DNA from: Pirellulales bacterium
Lineage (GTDB): Bacteria; Planctomycetota; Planctomycetia; Pirellulales; Lacipirellulaceae
Length of the DNA: 64,000 nucleotides
Assembly (NCBI GenBank): GCA_020849945.1
Contig: JADZFK010000161.1
Coordinates: 1-64,000, forward strand
Reading direction: 5' to 3'
The stretch's first letter is position 1; every line of letters starts with the position of its first letter. Positions 8,453 to 16,831 of the stretch are shown one piece after another. The position numbers were made by a program, and so were the translations under genes. The notes below the pieces were generated by a model, which did not search any database, was not told the DNA's origin, and saw nothing but the letters and a program-made list of their open reading frames with translations.

Positions 8453-8977
8453 ATGACTTTGCTTAACGAACCGACTGAACTTGATCGTGACGCACCACGT
8501 TTGGGAAGGCGATTCCGATTCGGTGTCCGTACCCTCTTGCTCGTGATGACGCTGGCCTGCATTGTTATGAGCATCCCTGGTATGAGCTACGTATTGGGTT
8601 CCGTTCTCGGTGCTATTGTCGGTGGTACATTGGTCCTTGGGCCACTGATCGCAATTCAAGTTGCCATCATCTGGCTAATCCCTCCGCTGCGGCGTCGTTT
8701 CTTCAGGAAGAATGTCGGTTCTAACTCCACGGATCATTTTCAAAGTAATAGTCAATACACACTATGCTGTGAACAAATCCATTCAATGCGTAGCATGAAA
8801 ACGATAATACCGAAGAAGTCACATATTGTTGCTTCTCTCGAGCATTATTCTTCATTCCTTTGCGACTTCGCGACTCTGCGTGAGACTCCTTCCGCCCATC
8901 ATCCGCGGGATTGCCGCATGACGAGGTACTCGGTGAGTGCGCGGTCGAACGGCATGCTGGTGTCTAGGGGAACGTAG
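8453..8977 (+). CDS. Small planctomycete membrane protein
   Basis: 174 residues from the ATG at 8453; AGAGG lies 7 nt upstream, supporting this start over 8426. Residues about 20-85 contain RFRFGVRTLLLVMTLACIV and a second long hydrophobic stretch; the RTLLLVMTL segment is typical of small planctomycete membrane proteins. The second half is polar and unlike a folded domain, and the frame runs about 79 nt into the 3' end of the opposite-strand DUF58 gene. The tail may be a decayed read-through rather than native sequence. The gene interrupts the minus-strand MoxR-BatA set. Confidence 0.5.
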   Translation: MTLLNEPTELDRDAPRLGRRFRFGVRTLLLVMTLACIVMSIPGMSYVLGSVLGAIVGGTLVLGPLIAIQVAIIWLIPPLRRRFFRKNVGSNSTDHFQSNSQYTLCCEQIHSMRSMKTIIPKKSHIVASLEHYSSFLCDFATLRETPSAHHPRDCRMTRYSVSARSNGMLVSRGT

Positions 8978-9795
8978 TCGATGCCGCTTTGGAAGCACTC
9001 GCGGCGGTATTGTTCGCGGAACTGTTCGATTTCTTGCAGGTAGTCGCGGCGGTAGCCGTCGGCATCGACTTCCAAACGTGCGAGCGATTCGGGATCTTCC
9101 AACTCGACGAGGCCGGAAAAAGGAAACTGGACCTCGGCTTCATCCAGAATGTGGAACAGAATGACATCGTGCCCGCCGTGGCGGAGCCGGCGGAGCGCGG
9201 TAATGATCGGCTCGGGGTCGGCCAAGAGGTCGCTGAATACCATGACCAGGCTGGCATGCCTGAGCATCGCGGCGAGTTGCACGAGGCTGCGGCCGACATC
9301 GGTCGCCCCGGCCGGCTTGAGCCGTGCTAGCAGCGAGAGGATGTTCCCAATCTGCTGCCGCTTGCTTTTGGGGGGAAGATGATTTGAGATCTGCTCGCCA
9401 AACGTGACGACTCCCACGGGGTCGTTTTGGTGAATCATCAGGTACGCCAACGCGGCGGCCAAGCAGATCGAGTAGTCGAGTTTCGTCAGTTCTTGGCGAT
9501 AGGTGTAGGCCATCGATTCGCTCAGGTCCATCGCAAGATATCCCGTGATGTTTGTTTCGGCCTCGAACTTCTTCACGTAATACTTGTTCGTCTTGGCATA
9601 CACGAGCCAATCGATGTCGTGCGGATCGTCGCCCGGGGTATACTTGCGGTGTTCGCTGAATTCGACCGAGAACCCATGAAACGGACTGGCATGCAGCCCG
9701 TGCAGGAACCCGCGCACGATGAATTGGGCACGCAGGTCGAGCCGCGATATCTGCCGAATCACTTCCGGCTTCAAATACTTCTCAACGGTTGACAT
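8899..9795 (-). CDS. DUF58 domain protein
   Basis: 298 residues. DUF58 proteins are vWA-like partners of MoxR ATPases. The signature near residues 55-80 is clear (FSEHRKYTPGDDPHDIDWLVYAKT), followed by an intact vWA metal motif (AMDLSES) and DPVGVVTFG. No membrane segments are seen. The frame is open far upstream, but that part runs through an intergenic hairpin, so ATG at 9795 (MSTVEKYLKPEV) is chosen. It lies 97 bp downstream of the MoxR gene on the same strand and is presumably co-transcribed with it. Confidence 0.88.
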   Translation of the reverse strand: MSTVEKYLKPEVIRQISRLDLRAQFIVRGFLHGLHASPFHGFSVEFSEHRKYTPGDDPHDIDWLVYAKTNKYYVKKFEAETNITGYLAMDLSESMAYTYRQELTKLDYSICLAAALAYLMIHQNDPVGVVTFGEQISNHLPPKSKRQQIGNILSLLARLKPAGATDVGRSLVQLAAMLRHASLVMVFSDLLADPEPIITALRRLRHGGHDVILFHILDEAEVQFPFSGLVELEDPESLARLEVDADGYRRDYLQEIEQFREQYRRECFQSGIDYVPLDTSMPFDRALTEYLVMRQSRG

Positions 9796-9811
9796 GTAGG
9801 ATGGGGATTGG

Positions 9812-9883
9812 GGATGCAGGATGCGGGGGGCAGGGAAAGAACACCGGTGGTTCCGCGTACCCTGCCCCCCGCATCCTGCATCC
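9812..9883. repeat. Perfect 24-bp inverted repeat between moxR-like and DUF58 genes
   Basis: Arms 9812-9835 and 9860-9883 are exactly complementary, with a 24-nt loop. The arm contains GGATGCAGGATGC and GGGGGGCAGGG. It would form a very stable hairpin in the mRNA between the two genes and could attenuate or stabilise part of the transcript. Confidence 0.8.
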
Positions 9884-9892
9884 TTCCCCCTT

Positions 9893-10936
9893 TCAACTGG
9901 AAAACTTTGGGATTGCGGGTACGGGCGTTTCGCGCAGCAGCCGGGCGATGAGGTCTTCGGTCGAAAGACCTTCGGCCTGTGCTTGGAAGTTGGTGCTGAT
10001 GCGATGACGAAGCACGGGGACGGCGACTTTTTGGATGTCATCGATGGCGACGCTGAACCGACCATCCATGGCCGCGAGTGCCTTGCCGCCGTTGATGAGG
10101 AACTGCCCCGCCCGTGGCCCCGCGCCCCAATCGACGAGTTCGCGCACGAACTTGGGGGCGGAGTCATCTTTGGGTCGAGTGGCGCGCACCAGCGAGGCCG
10201 CGTATTTGATGATGTGCTCGCTCACCGCGACCGACCCGACGAGCTTCTGCAGGTTGAGGATCGCCCGTTCGGAAAGCACCTTGTTCACCTCGGGCTTATC
10301 TTGCCGCGTGGTGGCGGTGAGGATTTGCTCTTCCTCGGTTGCGGTTGGGTAATCCACCTTGATATTAAACATGAAACGATCGAGCTGTGCTTCGGGCAGG
10401 GGGTAGGTGCCTTCCTGCTCGATCGGGTTTTGCGTGGCGATGGTGAAGAACGGGTTCGGCAGCGCGTAGGTAGATTGGCCGGCCGTTACCTCGCGCTCTT
10501 GCATGGCCTGAAGAAGGGCGGCCTGCGTTTTGGGAGGCGTGCGGTTGATTTCGTCGGCCAGCAGGATATTTGTAAAGATGGGCCCTTCCACGAATCGAAA
10601 CGACCTGCGGCCATCGGCATCCTCTTCCAACACGCTGGTGCCTGTGATATCGGAGGGCATGAGGTCGGGCGTGAACTGAATCCGCTTGAATTGCAGGTCG
10701 AGGATTTGGGCGAGCGTGCTGACGATCAGGGTTTTCGCCAAGCCAGGCACGCCAACCAACAGGCAATGGCCGCGGGTGAAGATTGCGGCAAAAATCTGCT
10801 CGATCACCAGGTCTTGGCCGACAATCACTTTCTGCAATTCGCGCTGCATCACCAGGCGATGATTGCGGAACTCCTGCAATACATCGCCCAGGTTGCGAGT
10901 TTTGTTGCCAGGGGATGTCGGCGGCGAAGTGGACAT
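9893..10936 (-). CDS. MoxR-family AAA+ ATPase
   Basis: 347 residues. Walker A is GVPGLAKT (about 62-69). Walker B is [22 protein letters not shown]. The sensor region reads [24 protein letters not shown], which is diagnostic of MoxR/AAA_3 proteins. MoxR ATPases act as chaperones for partner vWA proteins. The downstream genes DUF58, BatA-like and vWA-amidotransferase on the same strand are the expected partners. Start [10 protein letters not shown] at 10936. The gene is divergent from the DUF4159 gene across a 283-bp spacer that contains a long hairpin (10996-11045). Confidence 0.92.
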   Translation of the reverse strand: MSTSPPTSPGNKTRNLGDVLQEFRNHRLVMQRELQKVIVGQDLVIEQIFAAIFTRGHCLLVGVPGLAKTLIVSTLAQILDLQFKRIQFTPDLMPSDITGTSVLEEDADGRRSFRFVEGPIFTNILLADEINRTPPKTQAALLQAMQEREVTAGQSTYALPNPFFTIATQNPIEQEGTYPLPEAQLDRFMFNIKVDYPTATEEEQILTATTRQDKPEVNKVLSERAILNLQKLVGSVAVSEHIIKYAASLVRATRPKDDSAPKFVRELVDWGAGPRAGQFLINGGKALAAMDGRFSVAIDDIQKVAVPVLRHRISTNFQAQAEGLSTEDLIARLLRETPVPAIPKFSS

Positions 10937-10995
10937 AGTTTAGGGGGGCGTTGTTGGTAGTTGGTAGTCAGGTTGGTTGGTTGTTGGCGAGAATG

Positions 10996-11045
10996 CCCAA
11001 GCCGCCGACTTGTCGGCGGCGGCCGACGGCGAGCCGTCGGCTTGG
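10996..11045. repeat. Hairpin in divergent spacer
   Basis: CCCAAGCCGCCGAC pairs with GTCGGCTTGGG at the outer ends, with inner GC-rich palindromes. A GTTGGTAGTTGG-type low-complexity tract lies just to its left. It sits between the divergent MoxR and DUF4159 genes. Confidence 0.6.
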
Positions 11046-11219
11046 GTGATGGTGTACCATTTGACCAACAAGGGCAGCCCACGGATGAACTTCTCACTCG
11101 CATTCTATCGGTGCCTAGCAACCGCGACAATTGAGAAACGTGAGCGCGTTGCCGCCGGAACCACTGAATCGTAGACTACTTATGGGCAGCCCCCGCGCCC
11201 TGGCCGCGAAGGATGCGAA

Positions 11220-13586
11220 ATGACTCTTCGATGGAATCTGATCTGCACTGCGATCTTGACGGTCGTAGTAGTTATGCCGACCGCGAGTGGCCTGCGCGCC
11301 GTTCGTGCCCAGCGGCCGCAAGACCGTCCGATCGACGCTGGACAGGTTATTTCGGCGATCGATCGCGGGGTCGCATATCTCAAACGCGAGCAGAATGCCC
11401 GCGGCCATTGGGGCGAGCTCCCGGGTTACGAAGGTGGCGTGAGTGCCTTGTGTACGCTCGCGCTATTGAATTCGGGTGTGCCCTCGAATGACCCCGCCGT
11501 GCGTAAGGCGGTCGAATACTTGCGGGGTCTGGAGCTGGACAAGACCTACACGGTGTCGTTGCAAACGATGGTTTTGTGTGCTGCCGATTCTCAACAGAAC
11601 TTGCTAACGATCCAGCGCAATGTGAAGTGGTTGGAAGAGAATCAGATCAAGGAAGGCCAGCGCAAGGGAGCTTGGTCGTATCCCGGGCCAGGTGGCGATA
11701 ACAGCAATTCCCAGTTTGCCGTTCTTGCCCTGTACGATGCCCAGCGCGTGGGAGTTTCGGTGAGTCGAGAAACATGGCAGCTTGCGGCGAACTATTGGCG
11801 CGGCACGCAAAACGACGACGGCTCTTGGGGCTACGTGCCAGGCGACCCGGGGAACGGCAGTATGACCTGCGCCGGCATCGGCGGCTTGGCTGTTTCCTCG
11901 GCCGCGCTGGAATCGGGCGACGCGTTGGTTGCCAACGGCAAGGTCGAATGCTGCCGACCCCACGCGACCGACGACAAGCTCGATCGTGCGATCGGGTGGT
12001 TGGCGAAGCATTTTTCGGTGAATCACAACCCGCGTCCCGCCGGTGGTGGCCAGGCGTGTTTGTACTATTATCTCTACGGCCTGGAGCGAGCCGGGCGACT
12101 CACCGCGCGGCGATTCATTGGCGATCACGATTGGTACCGCGAGGGTGCCGAATTGATTGTCCGCGAGCAGGATTCGCTTTCGCACTATTGGAAAGGGAGC
12201 TGGTACGCGGAACGCGAGCCGCGGATCAGCACGGCCATGGCGCTGTTGTTCCTTTCCAAGGGGCGACGCCCGATCGTGTTGGCCAAGCTCAAGTATGGCG
12301 AGGGCGAGGGTTGGAACCAGCACCGGCGCGACGCGGCGCATCTTACCGAATACACGGAGGAGGCCTGGGGACTTGGCCTGACGTGGCAGGTAATAGACCC
12401 AGCCACCGCGCGTGTGGAGGACCTTCTGCAGGCACCGGTTCTATACATCAGCGGCAGCCAGGCCCCCGCGCTACTGCCCCATGCAAAAAAGCTACGCGAT
12501 TACGTTGACCGCGGGGGATTCTTGTTCGCAGAGGCATGCTGCAGCGATTCCTCGCGGTTCGATGCCGCGTTCCGGCAGCTTTTGGCGGCGGTGTTCCCGG
12601 AGCCGGAATACAAGCTTCAGCCGATACCGCCTGGCCACCCGGTGTGGCGCATGCAGGAAGTGGTTCGGCCCGATTCCCGTTACGCCGGCAGGCTTTATGG
12701 TGTCGAGTACGGTTGTCGCACGTGCGTGGTGTACTGCGACCGCGATCTGTCGTGCTCTTGGGAGTTAGCACGGCCAGGCCTTTGGAAGGAGTACCCCGCG
12801 GATGTTTCCCAACAGATTGCCGATGCGTTGACCGTTGGCGTGAATGTTCTCACGTATGCCACGAATCGTGAACCGAAGGGCAAGGAGCAGAGTTTCGATA
12901 CGCCCCTTGCGGATGATTCGGCCGCGGCCGAGGCCGGCGTACGGGCCACGATTGAAATCGTGAAACTCCGGCACGGAGGCGGTTGCAACGATGCGCCCGG
13001 CGCGCTGCTCAACTTGTTAAGCACGGCATCGAAGGGCGAGCTTAAGTTACAGGTCCGCGCGGCACCCGAGCTGATCAACCTTTCCGACCCTTCGCTGTTT
13101 CGTTACCACCTTGCGTTCATGCACGGCCGGTATGAGTTTCGACTTACCGAGCAAGAACGGGTCCAGCTTCGGCAGTATCTTGAACGAGGCGGAACCCTGC
13201 TGGCCGATTCGATTTGTGCGAGCAAGTCATTTACGACGGCGTTTCGACGTGAACTGGGCGCGGCACTCCCTGGGCACGGTCTTGCCCGAATTCCGGCCGA
13301 TGACCGGCTCTTCACGAATTCGTATGGCGGCTACGATGTCCGTGCCGTGTCGCTGCGTGATCCGCAAGCGGCTGGCGACAACCAGCAACCGCTGGCACCT
13401 CGAATCCGCAAGTCGGAGCCGCAACTGGAAGGCATTCAGCTTGATGGCCGATGGGCCGTCATTTTCTCGCCATACGATATTAGTTGCGCGCTCGAAAGCC
13501 ACGAAGCGCTGAGTTGCCGAGGCTACACGCGCGAGGATGCGGCCCGGATTGGCCTGAATGTGCTGCTTTACTCGCTCAACCAGTGA
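11220..13586 (+). CDS. Secreted terpenoid-cyclase-like and DUF4159 protein
   Basis: 788 residues. A signal-type hydrophobic N-terminus (about 8-30) is followed by an alpha/alpha-barrel of the prenyltransferase/squalene-cyclase type (about 40-390) with repeats such as GVAYLKREQNARGHWGE and YWRGTQNDDGSWGY. Two DUF4159-like domains follow (about 415-560 and 590-788), recognisable from LRDYVDRGGFLFAE and LRQYLERGGTLLAD. There is no QW or DxDD cyclase signature, so cyclase activity is not claimed. AAGGA lies 6 nt before the ATG. It is divergent from and probably linked in function to the MoxR set, as in other planctomycetes. Confidence 0.85.
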   Translation: MTLRWNLICTAILTVVVVMPTASGLRAVRAQRPQDRPIDAGQVISAIDRGVAYLKREQNARGHWGELPGYEGGVSALCTLALLNSGVPSNDPAVRKAVEYLRGLELDKTYTVSLQTMVLCAADSQQNLLTIQRNVKWLEENQIKEGQRKGAWSYPGPGGDNSNSQFAVLALYDAQRVGVSVSRETWQLAANYWRGTQNDDGSWGYVPGDPGNGSMTCAGIGGLAVSSAALESGDALVANGKVECCRPHATDDKLDRAIGWLAKHFSVNHNPRPAGGGQACLYYYLYGLERAGRLTARRFIGDHDWYREGAELIVREQDSLSHYWKGSWYAEREPRISTAMALLFLSKGRRPIVLAKLKYGEGEGWNQHRRDAAHLTEYTEEAWGLGLTWQVIDPATARVEDLLQAPVLYISGSQAPALLPHAKKLRDYVDRGGFLFAEACCSDSSRFDAAFRQLLAAVFPEPEYKLQPIPPGHPVWRMQEVVRPDSRYAGRLYGVEYGCRTCVVYCDRDLSCSWELARPGLWKEYPADVSQQIADALTVGVNVLTYATNREPKGKEQSFDTPLADDSAAAEAGVRATIEIVKLRHGGGCNDAPGALLNLLSTASKGELKLQVRAAPELINLSDPSLFRYHLAFMHGRYEFRLTEQERVQLRQYLERGGTLLADSICASKSFTTAFRRELGAALPGHGLARIPADDRLFTNSYGGYDVRAVSLRDPQAAGDNQQPLAPRIRKSEPQLEGIQLDGRWAVIFSPYDISCALESHEALSCRGYTREDAARIGLNVLLYSLNQ

Positions 13587-13650
13587 ATCGCTTGCATTAG
13601 GGATGCATTGGAACTTGGGGCGAGTGAGGTGACGGGGCATCTTTCGGTGT

Positions 13651-13681
13651 GCCGCGCTCCGCTTTGCGTCGCGGCTAAACG
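13651..13681 (-). repeat. Family 4 short repeat copy (inverted)
   Basis: On the minus strand it reads TTTAGCCGCGACGCAAAGCG followed by GAGCGCGG. It matches 1569-1597 and 54561-54600. Confidence 0.65.
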
Positions 13682-13698
13682 ATGCTTCGCCTTCTCAT

Positions 13699-13962
13699 TC
13701 ACTGTTTGGCCATCAGCTCTTCGACCAGTTGGGCGAGTAGTTTGGGGTCATCCTTTTTTCGCAGGTGTTCGATGCGGTCGGCGGGCAGGCCAATTTTTTC
13801 CAGCACGGGCAGAATGTACTTCCACTGCCGCTCGCGGGCCTTGCCTTCGGCCAGGTAAAGCTCGGTCACCAACTCACTTAACCGCTGGAGAGAAATTGCA
13901 TCGCGGTTTTCGTAGTAATTCTTAATGATGTTCTGTTGGAACTTCGTGTAATTCTTGTTCAT
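13699..13962 (-). CDS. Small conserved-looking helical protein, unknown function
   Basis: 87 residues: MNKNYTKFQQNIIKNYYENR, then LQRLSELVTELYLAEGKARERQW and a C-terminal LLAQLVEELMAKQ. It is predicted all-helical, soluble and charged, without cysteines or a signal peptide. Codon use and composition look genuine, and the opposite-strand frame does not. I do not recognise the family. It stands alone, convergent with the DUF4159 gene. Confidence 0.7.
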   Translation of the reverse strand: MNKNYTKFQQNIIKNYYENRDAISLQRLSELVTELYLAEGKARERQWKYILPVLEKIGLPADRIEHLRKKDDPKLLAQLVEELMAKQ

Positions 13963-14044
13963 GGTGGTATTGCCAAAAGACGGTGGTCGGATTCAGTAGG
14001 GGCTTTCCGTGTACAACGCGGACTTCGGTAGAGGGCCAGATTGG

Positions 14045-14214
14045 ATGTACTCATCTCGCACCGCGAGATGAAATACCGACCGGGGGCGGCCGTGATTTAT
14101 TGGAAAGTGGGCAATCGGTATGGGTGCAAGTAGTGAAGATGACCGGTTCAAACAGCGGCCTGGCGGCCGCGGCTAACTCGAATTAACATTTCATCATAAG
14201 CGCGGAGCGAACGA
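14045..14214 (+). repeat. Family 1 MITE-like element, copy A
   Basis: Begins TGTACTCATCTCGC with a CATCTCGC/GCGAGATG hairpin, then TATTGGAAAGTGGGCAA, GATGACCGGTTCAAACAGC, GGCCTGGCGGCCGC, CTAACTCGAATTAACATT and CGGAGCGA at the right. It is non-coding and lies upstream of the ferredoxin gene. Confidence 0.75.
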
Positions 14215-14352
14215 CATTGTATTCTCGAAACGGACCAACTGCCCGGATTTCAAGCCGCCTTTGCGCCCCTGCGTGAGGTCGTTAGAATATAGTATCGGGG
14301 CCACGGCCGCCTCGGCTCGCACAAAAAACTTTAACGCCCACGGTGTAACTTT

Positions 14353-14742
14353 ATGCCGGTCGTCAAGTTTGTCAAAGAGAACAAAGAAATTGAAGTTCCC
14401 ACGGGTGCCAATCTTCGGCAGGAAGCCATCAAGGCTGGCATCAACGTCCACCAAGGCCTCAATGGTTTCGGGGCGAATATCAACAAGTTCGTCAACTGCC
14501 ACGGCTTGGCCCAATGCGGTACCTGCCGCGTGAAGATAACGAAGGGAATGGATCACACGAATCCGATGGGCCTGATGGAGAAGGCGAGGTTTTATAATCC
14601 CTTGCCGGATCCCATTCCGTGCCTGAGCTACATCGGCAACGAAGGTTCCATGCGGCTCTCTTGTTGCGTGCGTGTGATGGGCGATATCGAAGTTGAAACA
14701 GGCCCCGAACTCGACCTGTACGGCGAAAACTTTTTCAGTTAG
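14353..14742 (+). CDS. 2Fe-2S ferredoxin
   Basis: 129 residues, beta-grasp ferredoxin. Ligand candidates are Cys49, Cys55 and Cys58 (CHGLAQCGTC) and Cys104 (RLSCC); the C-x5-C-x2-C spacing is adrenodoxin-like. An additional Cys90 and Cys105 are present. It would carry single electrons in the cytoplasm to an unknown partner. Family 1 elements lie upstream (14045-14214) and downstream (14831-14958), so it is bracketed by direct copies. No redox partner gene is adjacent. Confidence 0.88.
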   Translation: MPVVKFVKENKEIEVPTGANLRQEAIKAGINVHQGLNGFGANINKFVNCHGLAQCGTCRVKITKGMDHTNPMGLMEKARFYNPLPDPIPCLSYIGNEGSMRLSCCVRVMGDIEVETGPELDLYGENFFS

Positions 14743-14830
14743 CAATGCCCCCCCCGATGAACCGCAACGTTTGATCCTCGACCCGCGATCTTCGACCTTC
14801 GCCCAACCGTTTAGCGGCGATTCGGAGAGG

Positions 14831-14958
14831 CTATGATGATTTGGTAAGTGGGCAACCGGTTTCGGTGCAAGTGGCGGCGGCATTTGGTTCAAACAGCGGC
14901 CTGGCGGCCGCCGCTAACTCGAAATAATATTTCATCACAAGCTCGGAGCGGAGCGAGC
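14831..14958 (+). repeat. Family 1 element, copy B (left end missing)
   Basis: Starts inside the element (GTAAGTGGGCAACCGGTTTC) and continues to CACAAGCTCGGAGCGGAGCG. The CTCGC hairpin end seen in copies A and C is missing. It ends 17 bp before the PII start codon. Confidence 0.7.
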
Positions 14959-14974
14959 AGCCGAACCGCTTCCC

Positions 14975-15310
14975 ATGAAACAGATCATCGCCATCGTGAA
15001 GCCCTTTCTGGTCGAGAAGATACTGGAATCGCTTCGCCAATCGCCGCTCGAAGCGTTGAGCGTGACCGAGGTGAAGGGCATGGGCAAGCAGAAGAACTAT
15101 CTCGATCGCTACGCCGACACCGAGTACTCGCTTACGTTCCTGCCGAAAGTTGAAATCACCGTGTGGGTCGATGACCTGCGTGCCGAGGAGGTTGCCCGGA
15201 AGATCGTGGATGTTGCCCGAACCGGGCGTATGGGCGATGGCAAGATATTCATCCTTCCCTCGCAATCCTACGAATCGGTGATCGATCTAGCCGCTTTGCC
15301 CAGTTCGTGA
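14975..15310 (+). CDS. PII-family nitrogen regulatory protein
   Basis: 111 residues aligning end to end with GlnB/GlnK: KQIIAIVKPFLVEKILESL, VTEVKGMGKQKNY and the C-terminal GRMGDGKIFILPS. Tyr51, the uridylylation site in the T-loop of enteric GlnB, is in register (TEY). PII trimers sense ATP/ADP and 2-oxoglutarate and control nitrogen enzymes or AmtB. No amtB or glnA lies nearby, so the target is unknown. A family 1 element ends just before the start. The secreted metalloprotein gene follows after 33 bp and may be co-transcribed. Confidence 0.9.
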   Translation: MKQIIAIVKPFLVEKILESLRQSPLEALSVTEVKGMGKQKNYLDRYADTEYSLTFLPKVEITVWVDDLRAEEVARKIVDVARTGRMGDGKIFILPSQSYESVIDLAALPSS

Positions 15311-15343
15311 GGCATCGATTAACCGCGTGCTTGGAGTTCGTCC

Positions 15344-16678
15344 GTGCTCAACCGTGTTTTGGTGGTCGTGCCGCTCGGTGTTGCCGTAATCGTGATAACG
15401 GCCAGCAAGCTTCCGGCACAGGGGGGCGAGCCGCGCGTGTTTACGCCCAGTCAGGCCGAGTCGGCTGGAATTCGCACGTTGGCGGGGCGAACCATCACGA
15501 TTTATACGGATGTTCCAACCAGCCCAGAGGTCGATCGGTTGCCGGCCCTCTTCGACGCGGCCGTACCCCTATGGGCCGCCTATTTTGGCATCGATGAAGC
15601 GAAGACCGCGAAGTGGCAGGCCCGCGGATACCTCATCGGCGATCGTCGCCGGTTCGAGTCGCTCGGGCTGATGCCCCCAGGGCACGCCAACTTCGTCAAC
15701 GGCATTTCGATGGGTGCCGAACTTTGGCTCGTCGATCAACCAACCGATTACTACCGACGCCACTTGCTCCTTCACGAAGGTACGCATGTTTTCATGGCCT
15801 CATTTTTGGGCGGTTGCGGCCCAGGCTGGTACATGGAAGGCATGGCCGAGCTGTTCGCCACCCATCGGCTCGAGGACCCAACCAGCCAACTCACGCTTCG
15901 CATCATGCCGTCCAGCCGCAACGAAGTCCCCATGCTCGGGCGAGTGAAACTCATTCACGATGCCGTGGCTGCCGGACGCCCCCTTTCGTTCGAACAAGTG
16001 ATGAAGATCGACAACCGCGAACAACTCGGCAACGAGTCGTACGCTTGGTGTTGGGCGGCGGCCAAGTTTTTGGATTCGCACCCGCGGTACCACGCCCGAT
16101 TTCACGACTTCTCGAAACAGGTGCTCGATCCAAAGTTCGATGACCGCGTTCGGCGCGAGCTCAAAGACGATTGGCCAGACCTCGTGGCCGAATGGCGGGC
16201 CTATGTGGCGATGCTCGATTATGGCTACGACTTCGAACGAGGGGCGGTTTCTTTTCATGCCGGCAAGTCGTTTCGCGCCGGCGATCATCTCCGCGCCGAG
16301 ATTGCCGCCGATCGTTCATGGCAATCGACGGGGGTTCGGCTGGAGGCGGGGGCAACGTACCACATCTCGGCTTCGGGCCGGTATCAAATCGCGCTCGAAG
16401 AGCAGGAGGGCACACCCCGCCCTTGGCCGTGCGAGCCGGGCGGCATTACGATCGAGTACCACGACGGGTTGCCTCTCGGCATGTTGCTGGGGGCGATTCA
16501 CGGCGAGCGCACCGCCGCCGACCCACAATCGGCCACATTTGAAAGGCCGATGGCGATAGGCACCCAGGCGATTGTCAAGCCGACCGCTTCTGGGATCCTG
16601 TTTCTCCGCGTCAACGACTCGCCCGCAAAACTTGCCGATAACGCGGGTTCCCTCATCGTCACCATCGAGCGGCCATAA
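15344..16678 (+). CDS. Secreted zincin-like protein with C-terminal lectin-like domain
   Basis: 444 residues starting at GTG with GGAG 7 nt upstream. A signal peptide covers about residues 1-26. The catalytic region has HEGTH (144-148) and, after a spacer, GWYMEGMAE with Glu165 as the likely third zinc ligand, the pattern of gluzincins of the peptidase MA clan. Residues about 305-444 (GVRLEAGATYHISASGRYQ, GMLLGAI, ILFLRVND) resemble a PA-I galactophilic-lectin-like beta-sandwich. The substrate is unknown; the protein is probably exported. The metallopeptidase fold is fairly sure and the lectin likeness less so. Confidence 0.7.
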   Translation: MLNRVLVVVPLGVAVIVITASKLPAQGGEPRVFTPSQAESAGIRTLAGRTITIYTDVPTSPEVDRLPALFDAAVPLWAAYFGIDEAKTAKWQARGYLIGDRRRFESLGLMPPGHANFVNGISMGAELWLVDQPTDYYRRHLLLHEGTHVFMASFLGGCGPGWYMEGMAELFATHRLEDPTSQLTLRIMPSSRNEVPMLGRVKLIHDAVAAGRPLSFEQVMKIDNREQLGNESYAWCWAAAKFLDSHPRYHARFHDFSKQVLDPKFDDRVRRELKDDWPDLVAEWRAYVAMLDYGYDFERGAVSFHAGKSFRAGDHLRAEIAADRSWQSTGVRLEAGATYHISASGRYQIALEEQEGTPRPWPCEPGGITIEYHDGLPLGMLLGAIHGERTAADPQSATFERPMAIGTQAIVKPTASGILFLRVNDSPAKLADNAGSLIVTIERP

Positions 16679-16745
16679 CGCCCGAAAAGGGTGCGGGCCA
16701 ATGCAGATTTCGTGCGTGATTGCCGTGGCAGGCACCGAGCAGCGA

Positions 16746-16774
16746 TTGACACTGCGCCGCTACGCCTAAACAAT
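16746..16774 (+). promoter_or_regulatory. Sigma-70-type promoter candidate for glyA
   Basis: TTGACA (16746-16751), a 17-bp spacer, then AACAAT (16769-16774; 4 of 6 to consensus). It lies about 58 bp upstream of the glyA start. Confidence 0.45.
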
Positions 16775-16831
16775 GGCGGCAGAACGTAATACGAGGAAAA
16801 ACACCTTGACCGCTTTCTTGGACGATCCCAA

